DNA of 64,000 nt, taken from contig NZ_DASZUV010000014.1 in the NCBI RefSeq assembly GCF_035548095.1, forward strand, positions 1 through 64,000, read 5' to 3'. The DNA comes from Rhodopila sp035548095 (GTDB taxonomy: Bacteria; Pseudomonadota; Alphaproteobacteria; Acetobacterales; Acetobacteraceae). Below are positions 7,001-14,605 of the stretch, one piece after another. The notes under the pieces are model-generated. The model saw only the letters and a program-made list of their open reading frames with translations, had not been told where the DNA came from and ran no database searches. How positions within the stretch are numbered: the stretch's first letter is position 1; every line of letters starts with the position of its first letter. A program made the position numbers and the translations under genes.

Positions 7001-9043
7001 ACGGTTAATCTCGGCGTAAGTGCCAGCGCGACCGTGTACGGGTCGGGCGGCGCGATCGGCTTCCTCGTCAGCGGTGACTCGGTCACGGCTTACAATGAAG
7101 TCATCAACACCCTGGCGGGCGTGCAGGGTGAATCCTTGACCGGGACGGGTGACATACTGAACGAAGCCGCGAACGTCGCGTTCAATGTGGCTGGCGGCTT
7201 CGACACCGTGAATATGGATGGTTCCGGGGACTATGTCGGCTTGCTGGGTGGCTCCGGTTATTCGATCGCCGGGTCGAACGGTGAGATCGCCACCTTGGCC
7301 AACACCGTATTTACGGTCTACGGAAGTCTCAACACCCTCTATCTTGGCGCCTCTGACCAGGTATCCATCACGGGGAACGGTGAAGACATCAACGCGGCGA
7401 ATGCCACGGTTACGTTTGCCGCGTCCGATACATCCGAGACAGTGACCGGAAGCAATAACACGTTCAACTTCGGAAATGACGACCAGGCCTCCATCGACGG
7501 CAACGGGAACATTGTCAATGTCTGGCAGGGAACGGTCACGTTCGAGCCCGCGGCAACCGGTGAGACCGTGACTGGCAGCAACGACATCTTCTACCTCGAT
7601 CACGACGATCAATTGTCTTTGAATGGCAACGCTGAGACGATCAACGCGATGAGCGCGACGGTAACATTCGCCGCCGCGGCGACCGGTGAAGGCATCACGG
7701 GCAGCAACAACACGTTCAATCTCGGCCACGACGATCAGATCGCCATCAATGGCAATGACGACCAGGTCATTGCGAACGGCGCGCATACCGTGACCGCCTT
7801 CAGCGCGGCCGCGACCTCTGAGACACTGAGTGGAACCGCCGGGACCCTGAATCTGCAATCCAACGATCAGATCACAGTGACCAACAGCGGCGAACTGACC
7901 AATGTGTTCGAGGGAGAGAACGGGATCACGATCCATGAAAGTAATGCAACGATAAAAATCGGCAGCAACGTCCCGATGGTCGATATCTTTGGCACCAATG
8001 ATATCATCTATGGCAGCGGTGGTGATGGTATTTACATCAACGGAACCCAAGATGACGTGTTCGGAAATAATCTATATGCCCAGTACAACGGAATCAATAC
8101 GGGGGACAATATCTACGGGGTTGACGATACCGGAGACAATTATCAGACCATTTATTCCGGGGCGTCGTATGATTACGGCCTGGATGACACGCTATATTCC
8201 ATCGCCTACGGCATTGACGTCGATGACGGATTTGCCGCGGGCGCCTTGAGCAAGCAACCGAATCTCAGCTCGATCGCTGAATTTTCCACGCCTTCCGCCA
8301 TATCGGGGGCGGCATCAGACGCCCTGGCGGTGGCCGGTCAGGCCATCCAGGCGTCTGAGACGCCATCCGCTGCGATTGCCCTATCCCCGTATGAAGGCAT
8401 GACATGGAGCGGCACGACGGTGACCTGGGATTTTGCCAACGCGGGGGCGGATACACCTGTCACCCGAGCGATTGATCCCATGTATCAGGCTGCGATTGAA
8501 CATGCCTTTCAGATCTGGTCGTCCGTGGCCGATATCCAGTTCCAGCAAGCGGCCAGCGGCACGTCAGCGAATATCCATATCGGCTTTTACGACCTGAACT
8601 CGACGACCACCGGCCTCATGGGCTGCACGCTGGCCAACGAAAGCGGTGGCGATCTTCAGACCAGCAGCGTGATCCAGTTTGACGACCCATCGGATGACCC
8701 CATCGTCCTGGGTCAAGACGGCCATCTCAGTTATCTCTCGTCGGGCGTCGACCTGGAGCAGCTCGCCTTGCATGAGATCGGTCACATGTTGGGGCTGGCT
8801 GACAACGCCGATCCAGATTCGATCATGTACGCCGAGCTGGGAACGAGCAACCGTACATTGGACCAGAATGACATCACCAACATTCAGGCACTTTACGGGC
8901 CGGCCAGACTGTCCAGTACTAGTACGAATCTTCTTGTGCAGTCGGCGGCGTCTTTTGCCGGCGCACCGGCCGTCCCGATCGCCTCGGCTTCGACACCGTC
9001 ATCTGATTTCACTGTCAATCTGGCAACAAATTCGGTGCACTGA
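4091..9043 (+). CDS. giant beta-repeat protein with C-terminal metzincin (matrixin-like) protease domain
   Basis: 1650 aa from ATG 4091, which overlaps the upstream stop as ATGA (a TTG at 4085 is in frame but less likely). There is no signal peptide, as expected for type I cargo. Residues ~1-330 are a unique N-terminal region. From ~330 to ~1390 the chain is Gly/Asn/Thr/Asp-rich beta repeat, including four ~95-residue units and five ~42-residue units. Residues ~1430-1610 form a metalloprotease domain: an AFQIWSSV helix, NIHIGFYD strand, zinc site HEIGHMLGLAD (His1561, Glu1562, His1565, Asp1571) and Met-turn SIMY (Met1579). The third zinc ligand is Asp rather than the usual His of matrixins and serralysins. 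A short Ala/Ser-rich tail follows and may carry the export signal. Likely an extracellular or surface protease or adhesin. Confidence 0.85.
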   Translation: MSTTGVYYTSTQITQMQAAIGQANAAAAAGNSQGVISALNTYYSVQQYNPGTGALMRGYAGLALQVLNNTGSGVIANQQVKSAVGAATWNSTVSNGTSYQTNLALQLATADFNGISTSGGQVPTLSQVATDHYNVFGNLDIPITAWGGTPFTVLGEDFTLGAATSAEVSSTTAPQFSNLSAANFSTSLMNLLGAGESSVGSVGVVNGMAGAATIMGLDLEAVGHYGAAYSPMFFTISENNDGSYQVADASNGLYQNIATNDNLNYSVTTGLSSTSPTQTVITVTDASSNTETIQLAGTAVVQSEYGAFLSGGTATTAIEIGFGASTLQAGSGNDLLIELGNGGTVDGSAGKYTMLIDGTADVVNGDIGSCTVISIGQLNALNVGPGGTVEVSGLDSSATLNGSTVAATVASTGTLTVDGSDNNITAGGTAAIDAIGNSDIINGGVDDIITNAGNNDTDTLSVGGFIEDTTSNSNLTVNGGDESITAAAGDSITISGIGDTTDFLNGGKLVETGSGTSTILQGNSITGNENGASETITATGTLDTINIGTGDTAILQGTQDTVGSSAGGTIDMGSGFNVAYATGGTIIATSTSTNADIFGNGASAYGESGDKITFNGTAELLYGSGLTMTGAANATVTQTGTGDIDNFGTGGALTELTVNATETVTGTSLILTGAAGDTLNLNTAYATDTVDGTSLTIHAAAGDALTLGTANATDIVSGNTVTVTTAAGDALTDSGVGDIINEASRTSAAVSGGNDTIDMNGAADTATLFGGGYTVNGDGSGDTVNLSTSAIATVNGSGGAIGFLVSGDSVTASNETINTIAGDQNENLTGTGDTLNEAANTSVNVSGGSDTINMDGTADYAGLFGGGYTVNGDDGGDTVNLSTGASATVYGSNGSIGFLVSLDSVIASNETINTLANVQNDNVTGTGDTINESTNDILGIWGGFDTINLNESQVVLASGSYTVNSDVGGDTVNLGVSASATVYGSGGAIGFLVSGDSVTAYNEVINTLAGVQGESLTGTGDILNEAANVAFNVAGGFDTVNMDGSGDYVGLLGGSGYSIAGSNGEIATLANTVFTVYGSLNTLYLGASDQVSITGNGEDINAANATVTFAASDTSETVTGSNNTFNFGNDDQASIDGNGNIVNVWQGTVTFEPAATGETVTGSNDIFYLDHDDQLSLNGNAETINAMSATVTFAAAATGEGITGSNNTFNLGHDDQIAINGNDDQVIANGAHTVTAFSAAATSETLSGTAGTLNLQSNDQITVTNSGELTNVFEGENGITIHESNATIKIGSNVPMVDIFGTNDIIYGSGGDGIYINGTQDDVFGNNLYAQYNGINTGDNIYGVDDTGDNYQTIYSGASYDYGLDDTLYSIAYGIDVDDGFAAGALSKQPNLSSIAEFSTPSAISGAASDALAVAGQAIQASETPSAAIALSPYEGMTWSGTTVTWDFANAGADTPVTRAIDPMYQAAIEHAFQIWSSVADIQFQQAASGTSANIHIGFYDLNSTTTGLMGCTLANESGGDLQTSSVIQFDDPSDDPIVLGQDGHLSYLSSGVDLEQLALHEIGHMLGLADNADPDSIMYAELGTSNRTLDQNDITNIQALYGPARLSSTSTNLLVQSAASFAGAPAVPIASASTPSSDFTVNLATNSVH
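6299..7430 (+). repeat. four tandem ~95-residue coding repeats
   Basis: Units begin at about 6299, 6584, 6869 and 7148 (spacing 285, 285 and 279 nt), each opening with a GD-(I/T)-(I/L)-NE motif. Each carries a GG-DT(I/V) strand, a G-YTVN or similar strand, GDTVNL and GAIGFLVS-DSV, then ETINT. They are diverged at DNA level, so the repeat is old and protein-selected. Confidence 0.9.
7336..7890 (+). repeat. five tandem ~42-residue coding repeats
   Basis: The conserved DQ position recurs at about 7355, 7481, 7607, 7733 and 7865 (126, 126, 126 and 132 nt). Each unit has the pattern TVTF-A-A---ET-TGS-NTFNLG-DDQ-SI-GN. The Asp/Asn-rich turns are compatible with calcium-stabilised beta structure, although they are not canonical RTX nonapeptides. 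Confidence 0.85.
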
Positions 9044-9339
9044 ACAGCGCTCCTCGATCGCCTCCCCCATCATTGCCACGTCCTCGAAACCGGCAATGGC
9101 CGCTTCAGGTTCAAAAGCGGTTCGGCGCAAAAGATCCAAAAGCGAAAAGGAGAAAGCGGTGCCCCTGATTCCATCATAAGACCCAAATCATAACCATGAG
9201 GCGGGTCAATCCTCGATGGCATTGCCGGGTCGAATCTCTACGACACGGGGTCTCTGAGCAGCCGCTGAGGCACCCGCGGCGCAAAGGTGGATGGTTTGGT
9301 GGGGTAACGCCGGCCACGGCTGCCTTTCCTCGATCTTCG
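9044..9339. other. intergenic, island/chromosome boundary
   Basis: No supported gene. The sequence passes here from the AT-richer island to GC-rich core genes on the opposite strand. I see no clear tRNA, integrase or att repeat and no convincing terminator hairpin. Short frames on both strands are overlaps of flanking genes. Confidence 0.4.
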
Positions 9340-10758
9340 TTATGGCGTCGGCCTCTCCCCAAGATCCCACCAAATACCTGAAAAACCTACCAACCCCTCC
9401 CTGGCGGTGCCGATCAGAAGATGCTCGTCCGGCCCGTGCTGGCCACATCCATTGTAGCTGTGCGGAATCCAGACCAGCGGCACGCCGAGATAATCCACGA
9501 ACACGTCGCCCGGTAGCCCGCCGGAGGAGTTCGGGATCACCTGCACCCGCTTGCCGATCGAGCGCTCCAGGCTGGCGGCGGCCCATTGGACCCAGGGATG
9601 CGCCGGATCGGTGCGGCTGGCCGGCATGCGGATGCCGGCGTTTTCGATCCGGACGTCCGGGAAGCCGTGCTCGTCCAGATGCCGGCGCAGGGCGGACTCG
9701 AACGTCGCCGGGTCGGTGTCCACCGTGTAGCGGATCTGGCAGTGCGCGACGGCGTTCGGGGCCACCGCATTGACCGGATTCTCCGGCCGGCCGGACAGCA
9801 GGGACAGCACGATGAAGCTGTTCCAGCCGTAGATCTTCTCGGCCGGCGTCAGGCCGGGCTCGCCCCAGTCCGGGTCGATCGTCGCCGGGTCGATCGTCTC
9901 CGGGTCGATCGTCGCCGCTTCGCCGCCGCCGACCGGGCAACCGTCCAGCACCGCGCGGACCGACGCGGGCACGCCGTCGCCGGGCAGCCAGTCGCGGACC
10001 AGGATCGTGCCGTGCCGGTCCATGATGCAGCCCAGCGCATGTGACAGCACGATGGCCGGATCGGTCGTCAGTCCGCCCCAATGCCCGGAATGGACGCCGC
10101 CGGGGCGCACATTGACCGTCAGATCAAAGTGATAGGTGCCGCGGGTGCCGGTTGCGATGGTCGGCGTCTCGGCGGTGACGCGCGGGCCGTCGCTCGCGAT
10201 CAACACATCCGCCATCAGCCGGTCGGCGTGCTGGCGGACGAAATCGCGCAGACCGACGGAACCGCGTTCCTCGGACGTCTCCAGCACGAGCTTGATGTTG
10301 CAGCCCAGCTGGTCGCCGCGTTCGGCCAGCACCGCCTCCAGCGCGGTCAGGTTCAGGGCGTGCTGGCCTTTGTTGTCGGCGGTGCCGCGGCCGTACCAGC
10401 GATCCGCCTCCTGCGTCAGCACCCAGGGGTGTAGCCCGTCGCGCCACTGATCGTCCAGGCCGCGCACCGTATCGCCATGGCCATAGGTCAGCACGGTCGG
10501 CCGGTCCGGCCCCTCCAGCCGCTCCGCCAGCAGGATCGGACCAAAACCTGCGGCGGGGTTGGTGTGCAGCTCCACGGTGAAGCCCATCCGCTGGAGCCAG
10601 GGTCGCACCGCCTCCGCCAGGTAGCGGCCGACATCGGCACCATGGGCCGGATCCTGCGAGGTGCTGGGGATCGCCACCAGCGCCGCCAGGCGGTCGCGGA
10701 AGGCGCCGCTGTCGAAACCGGCCAGAGCACGTGCGATGGCGCCGTCGCGAGTACCCAC
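9340..10758 (-). CDS. M20-family metallopeptidase / dipeptidase
   Basis: 472 aa if started at GTG 10758, which has AAGGA nine nt upstream; a TTG frame extends to 10815 but adds non-conserved sequence. Family M20 hydrolyses dipeptides or deacylates amino acids with two zinc ions. Visible motifs are YGHGDTV (first metal His and Asp), GRGTADNKG, ETSEERGS (catalytic Glu-Glu) and a C-terminal metal-binding His in WIPHSYNG. The lid/dimerisation domain lies between. The stretch TIDPETIDPATIDP is encoded by a local 15-nt tandem repeat. It lies just downstream of the methyltransferase-like gene on the same strand (63 nt gap from the chosen start). Substrate unknown. Confidence 0.88.
   Translation of the reverse strand: MGTRDGAIARALAGFDSGAFRDRLAALVAIPSTSQDPAHGADVGRYLAEAVRPWLQRMGFTVELHTNPAAGFGPILLAERLEGPDRPTVLTYGHGDTVRGLDDQWRDGLHPWVLTQEADRWYGRGTADNKGQHALNLTALEAVLAERGDQLGCNIKLVLETSEERGSVGLRDFVRQHADRLMADVLIASDGPRVTAETPTIATGTRGTYHFDLTVNVRPGGVHSGHWGGLTTDPAIVLSHALGCIMDRHGTILVRDWLPGDGVPASVRAVLDGCPVGGGEAATIDPETIDPATIDPDWGEPGLTPAEKIYGWNSFIVLSLLSGRPENPVNAVAPNAVAHCQIRYTVDTDPATFESALRRHLDEHGFPDVRIENAGIRMPASRTDPAHPWVQWAAASLERSIGKRVQVIPNSSGGLPGDVFVDYLGVPLVWIPHSYNGCGQHGPDEHLLIGTAREGLVGFSGIWWDLGERPTP
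9872..9916. repeat. three copies of a 15-nt in-frame repeat
   Basis: GGGTCGATCGTCGCC occurs at 9872, 9887 (one mismatch) and 9902 within the M20 peptidase gene, encoding TIDPA/E/D in the lid region. The length is a multiple of three, so the frame is kept; it is a possible site of slippage variation between strains. Confidence 0.9.
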
Positions 10759-10821
10759 GGGAGTCGTTCCTTGGCTGTTGGCATGACCCTGCCAGAGAGG
10801 CGCCGCGGCCGGCAAGCGCCG

Positions 10822-12018
10822 CTACACCCGCCGGATCGCCGGCGTCATGATCCAGAACAGCGTTCCTTTCTGGCGCAGCGTCTGCAAGCCGGCGGCCAGC
10901 TCCGCCGCGCGCGGCCAGGGCAGGATCAGCAGGTCGCCGGGACGATCCTCGGTCAATGCCTCGACCGAGACCACGGGAATCCCGCTTCCCGGCAGATAGC
11001 GGCCCTTGGCGGTCCCGTCCGGATCCGCCACCCAGGCGACCTGGGTCGGGCCGATCCCGCAGGCGTTCAGCAGCGCGGTGCCGCGGTTCGCCAGCCCATA
11101 GGCGGCGACCCGGCGCCCGGCAGCGCGCCGCGTGGCCAGGAAATCCCGCACGTCATCGCGGGCGACGGCGACGCGTGCGGCAAACCCGTCATAACCCTCC
11201 GGCCGATCCAGACCCGCCGCGGACTCGGCCGCTCGGACTGCCTTCAAGGCCGGCCGCGCGGTGTGCGACGCGCGCGGATGGCAGGCGTAGACCCGCAGCG
11301 AGCCGCCATCATCCGGCAGTTTCTCGGCATCGAAAACGCGCAGGCCGACGGACCGCAGCAGCTGCTCGATCACCCGCAGCGACAGGTAGAAGCGCCGGTC
11401 GGGCCGGAACGCGTCGAACTGAACGCCTTGAATGATCGGCAGCAAATGCGGGACCTGCAGCACGACGACGCCCTTGGGCCGCAGCAGCGCTGCGAACCCG
11501 GCGGCGAAGTCGAACAGATCCGCGACGCCGGGCAGCACGTTCCGCGCCAGCACCACGTCCGCGCGGCCCGCCCGCGCCGCCAGCTCCATCGCGGTGGCGG
11601 CGTTGAAGCCGCTGGTCTGGGTCAGCACCGGCACGCCCATTGTCTGGAAATGCGGCAGGAATTCCGGTTGGGTGTCGGTGATCTCGATGGCCAGCGAGGT
11701 CTCATGCAGGCCCAGGCGCTGGGTCAAGGCGCGGGCAAGCCGCCGCGCCTGGTCCTCGGCGCCGGAGGATGAGGGGAATGGCGTCGCCGCTTGCGGCAGG
11801 ATCGCGGGCGCCGGCAACTGCACCAGCAGGCAGGACTCGCAGACCTGTACGTGCAGCCGGCACAGCCGGTCCTGCGCCCCAAACGCGCTTGTGCCGATGG
11901 CGACCGGCACGCGCCCCAGATCCAGAACCGTGCGGTCCAGGCGCGCGCCGCACAGGCGGCAGGCCGGGGGGGCGCGCAGCGGCGTCGGGAGAGCCTGGAC
12001 CTCCGGTTCGGTCAGCAT
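10822..12018 (-). CDS. C-methyltransferase-like protein (sugar C-methyltransferase family architecture)
   Basis: 398 aa. The N-terminal zinc finger CRLCGARL ... CESC (residues ~20-63) is typical of the putative zinc-binding domain of NDP-sugar C-methyltransferases. A central SAM-binding region follows (residues ~100-230; AIEIT, VVLARNVL, GVVVLQVPHLL) and a C-terminal Rossmann-like domain (AAYGLANRGTALLNACG, then WVADPDG, GIPVVS). The glycine-rich SAM loop is weak (AIEITDTQPEFL instead of E-G-N-G), so catalytic competence is uncertain. Some relatives act in polysaccharide or deoxysugar pathways, but no other sugar genes are adjacent. ATG 12018 has GAAAGG upstream. Confidence 0.75.
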   Translation of the reverse strand: MLTEPEVQALPTPLRAPPACRLCGARLDRTVLDLGRVPVAIGTSAFGAQDRLCRLHVQVCESCLLVQLPAPAILPQAATPFPSSSGAEDQARRLARALTQRLGLHETSLAIEITDTQPEFLPHFQTMGVPVLTQTSGFNAATAMELAARAGRADVVLARNVLPGVADLFDFAAGFAALLRPKGVVVLQVPHLLPIIQGVQFDAFRPDRRFYLSLRVIEQLLRSVGLRVFDAEKLPDDGGSLRVYACHPRASHTARPALKAVRAAESAAGLDRPEGYDGFAARVAVARDDVRDFLATRRAAGRRVAAYGLANRGTALLNACGIGPTQVAWVADPDGTAKGRYLPGSGIPVVSVEALTEDRPGDLLILPWPRAAELAAGLQTLRQKGTLFWIMTPAIRRV

Positions 12019-12137
12019 CGTCGGGCGGGCCTTTCCCAGCAGAAATCAGCCAGAAAGGTGGTCGGTTTTGTCCAACGGTCCTGACATCCGAGCGGTGTTC
12101 GCTGCGGCAGATATGGCGTGGAAAGGTTAACGCATGG

Positions 12138-13178
12138 TTAGCAGGTGGCGGAAAAGTCCTCGCCCGCCAGACGCACCCGCACCGCATGCCCGGCGGCATC
12201 CCAGATGACCTCGGATGCCGGCAGGGAGAGGCCGTGGTGGCGCAACGCCGGTGCCAGCAGGGCAGCCGGATGTGCCGAGGCCATGGCCAGCGCGCTGTTC
12301 CGTGAGGTCAGGCGCCACGCCACGACGTTCCGTACCGCCTGGTCCAGCGTCAGGGCGGACCCGGCCAGGGTCGCGGTGCCGGGCACGCGGACGGAGCCAT
12401 CGGGGGCATGCTCGATCCGCATTCCCGCGAAACCGTACAGCCCGGGCGGCGCCGCGGCGGCGGATGTGGCATCCGTCACCAGGATCGACCGGGCGGGGGT
12501 CTTCGCCCGCAGCATCACCTTCAGCACCGCGGGCGGGATGTGAATACCATCGGCGATGAAGCTGGCGGACAGCGAATCCTGCCCCAGCTGCGCCATCAGC
12601 GGGTTGAGGAATTTCGGCTGGGGCTGCGGCAGGGCGTTGCCCAGATGGGTGGACAGCACAACCCCGGCGGCCGTCGCCACCTCCGTCACCGTGGCATCGG
12701 CCGCGGTGTGGCCCATGGCAACCACGGTGCCGCGCGCCAAGGCCGCCGCGATCACCCGCAGCGCGCCCGGCCGCTCCGGCGCCAGGGTCAGCAGCAGGAC
12801 CGGTCGGCGCCGGCCCGCAACGACGCGGTCGAGCAGTGCCGGGTCCGGCGCTACCATCGCGGCGGGCGGATGGCAGCCGGCGTAGCCCGGAGCCGGATTG
12901 AGGAATGGTCCTTCCAGATGAAAGCCGGGCACCATCAGCGGCCCCAGCCGGCTGGCCGCGACGGCGGCATCCAGCGCGGCCAGGCGCGCCGCCAGCGTCG
13001 CCTCGTCCGCCGTGATCAGGGTCGGCAGGCAGGTGGTCACCCCGGCCCGGAGCATGGCACGCAGGGCATGGTCCAGCGCGGGCGCGGTCAGGGTGGCGTC
13101 GTTGAAGTCGATGCCGGCATAGCCGTTGACCTGCAGGTCGACCAGCCCGGGGGTATGCAAACCCGGGAACAGGCTCAC
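12138..13178 (-). CDS. nagA: N-acetylglucosamine-6-phosphate deacetylase
   Basis: 346 aa. Converts GlcNAc-6-P to glucosamine-6-P and acetate in amino-sugar and cell-wall recycling. Amidohydrolase TIM-barrel motifs are all present: PGLVDLQVNG (10-19), HLEGPF with metal Glu89, GHTAA with His157, THLGNA with His178, IADGIHI, and VTDATSA with catalytic Asp236. The protein begins almost directly at the barrel and lacks most of the ~40-residue N-terminal beta-sandwich found in the usual ~380-residue enzymes. ATG 13178 overlaps the stop of the upstream cbpM by 4 nt (ATGA), so the two are translationally coupled. No nagB or nagK is adjacent. Confidence 0.88.
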   Translation of the reverse strand: MSLFPGLHTPGLVDLQVNGYAGIDFNDATLTAPALDHALRAMLRAGVTTCLPTLITADEATLAARLAALDAAVAASRLGPLMVPGFHLEGPFLNPAPGYAGCHPPAAMVAPDPALLDRVVAGRRRPVLLLTLAPERPGALRVIAAALARGTVVAMGHTAADATVTEVATAAGVVLSTHLGNALPQPQPKFLNPLMAQLGQDSLSASFIADGIHIPPAVLKVMLRAKTPARSILVTDATSAAAAPPGLYGFAGMRIEHAPDGSVRVPGTATLAGSALTLDQAVRNVVAWRLTSRNSALAMASAHPAALLAPALRHHGLSLPASEVIWDAAGHAVRVRLAGEDFSATC

Positions 13179-13489
13179 CCGCGCAACGCGTCCAGCACCG
13201 CCGTGCGCACCCGGTCGTCCTGGGTTTCGACAGCCCGCGCGATGGCACGCATGCGGTGGCGGAGGTCGTAAAGCTGGTCGATCAGTGACAGGACCAGCGG
13301 CACCGTCTCCTCCTCCACCGCCATGCCGTAGCGCAGGTCGCGCACCAGGCGGATGCGGGCGATGTCGATCTCCTCGAACAGGATCGCCTCACCGTCCCGC
13401 GCCGGGCAGATCCAGCCGCGTTCCACCCAGGCGAGCACCTCGGCTTCCCGCAGGTCGGGGAACAAGGTCAGCACATTCGCGATCTGCAT
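13175..13489 (-). CDS. cbpM: CbpM-like chaperone modulator (MerR-type fold)
   Basis: 104 aa. A small helical protein with an N-terminal helix-turn-helix-like segment (FPDLREAEVLAWVERGWICP) and a C-terminal helical part (VPLVLSLIDQLYDLRHRMRA). Family members bind the J-domain of CbpA and restrain its co-chaperone activity. Position supports the call: it follows the CbpA-like gene with a 1-nt stop/start overlap (TAATG) and precedes nagA with a 4-nt overlap. Direct DNA binding is possible from the fold but not expected for this family. Confidence 0.85.
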   Translation of the reverse strand: MQIANVLTLFPDLREAEVLAWVERGWICPARDGEAILFEEIDIARIRLVRDLRYGMAVEEETVPLVLSLIDQLYDLRHRMRAIARAVETQDDRVRTAVLDALRG

Positions 13490-14409
13490 TATTTGCCCTC
13501 CCGCGGGTTGAAGGGTTTCGAGGGGGTCCAGGTCTTCAGGAATTCGGCCAGGGCCGGCTCCTCGCCCGGCGGCAGCACGACCTGCAGTTCAACGAATTGA
13601 TGCCCCTGGCGCACGCCGCGGCCGCGCAACCGCAACCGCGTGCCGGTGCCCGATCCCGGCGGAATGGTCACGCGCACCGGGCCGCGGATCGTCGGCACCT
13701 CGACCGAGGTGCCCAGAACGGCTTCCCGGATGGTCACCGGCAGCTCGACGATGATGTCGTCCCCCTCCCGCCGGAACTGCGGGTCCGGTGCGACCGCCAC
13801 CTCGATCAGCGCGTCGCCGGCCGGGCCGCCACCCAGGCCGGGACCACCCTGGCCGCGCAGGCGCAGGATGTGCCCATCCTCGGTTCCCGGCGGGATCGTC
13901 ACGTCCAGCGTCTTGCCGTCGGGCATGGCCAGCCGCCGCGTCGTGCCGTTGGCTGCGTCGACGAAGCTGACGGTCAGGCCATAGTGCGCGTCGCGGCCGC
14001 GCGCCTTGAACCGCGCGCCGCCACGGCCGCCGCCATGGGCCTGACCCTGGGCCTGACCCTCTTGGGCAAAGGCCTGGGCAAAGAACGACTCGATATCCTC
14101 CTGCGAGAAGCCGCCGCTGGCGCCATAGCGCTCCGCGCCCGGCCCCTCCTGGTAATCGCGATAGAACGGACGCTGCGGTGGCATCTCATGACCCTCCGCG
14201 TCGATCTCGCCGCGGTCGAACCGCGCCCGCTTGTCCTTGTCGGATAACAGGTCGTAGGCCGCGCTGATCTCCTTGAACCTCTCCACTGCCTCGGGCTTCC
14301 CCGGATTGACGTCCGGATGATGCCGCTTGGCCAGCTTCCGATAGGCCGTGCGAATGGCCGCCTCATCGGCCGACCGCTGCACGCCCAGTATGTCATAGGG
14401 ATCTCTCAT
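13489..14409 (-). CDS. cbpA: CbpA-type J-domain co-chaperone
   Basis: 306 aa. The J-domain occupies residues 1-70, with the HPD motif at 31-33 needed to stimulate DnaK ATPase. A Gly/Gln-rich linker follows (GQAQGQAHGGGRGG), then two beta-sandwich substrate-binding domains (ALIEVAVAPDPQFRREGDD, VRVTIPPGSGTGT). There is no Cys-rich zinc finger, which separates it from DnaJ and places it with CbpA. It heads a tight operon with cbpM and nagA. Confidence 0.9.
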   Translation of the reverse strand: MRDPYDILGVQRSADEAAIRTAYRKLAKRHHPDVNPGKPEAVERFKEISAAYDLLSDKDKRARFDRGEIDAEGHEMPPQRPFYRDYQEGPGAERYGASGGFSQEDIESFFAQAFAQEGQAQGQAHGGGRGGARFKARGRDAHYGLTVSFVDAANGTTRRLAMPDGKTLDVTIPPGTEDGHILRLRGQGGPGLGGGPAGDALIEVAVAPDPQFRREGDDIIVELPVTIREAVLGTSVEVPTIRGPVRVTIPPGSGTGTRLRLRGRGVRQGHQFVELQVVLPPGEEPALAEFLKTWTPSKPFNPREGK

Positions 14410-14605
14410 GTCACTTCGTTACGTGGCCATCTTGCGGGTGAGGGTCAAGTGGGTGTCGGGGCACCGGCCGGTATCCTGGCCCGCGTCCTGGGGTCCTGGG
14501 CCCCGCATCCTGGCCAAAGGGCTCTGCCCTGGTCGCGGGAGTCCCCAAGGTCCACCGGGTGGCGGACAGCCCCCCTGACGGGGCCCGGGCGGAGCCCCGA
14601 CATTC
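14410..14605. other. GC-rich intergenic spacer
   Basis: Low-complexity GC-rich DNA with repeated CCTGG(G/C) runs between the cbpA start and the end of the hydratase-like gene (both minus strand). It must hold the cbpA promoter, but I cannot point to clear -35/-10 boxes or a heat-shock element. Confidence 0.4.

Noticed and set aside
6299..7890. regular repeats resembling a CRISPR array
   Set aside because: Unit lengths are multiples of three, units are diverged and lie inside one open frame; they encode beta repeats.
6635..8050. 471-codon minus-strand frame opposite the repeats of the giant protein
   Set aside because: Low-stop antisense of repetitive coding DNA; no domain, no start signal, and the plus-strand protein is clearly coding.
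9044..9339. integration site of the island
   Set aside because: No tRNA, integrase or flanking direct repeat was found at the boundary; the left edge of the island is outside the window.
14455..14600. GC-rich repeats as a possible structured element
   Set aside because: Low-complexity CCTGG-type sequence without a clear fold or conserved unit.
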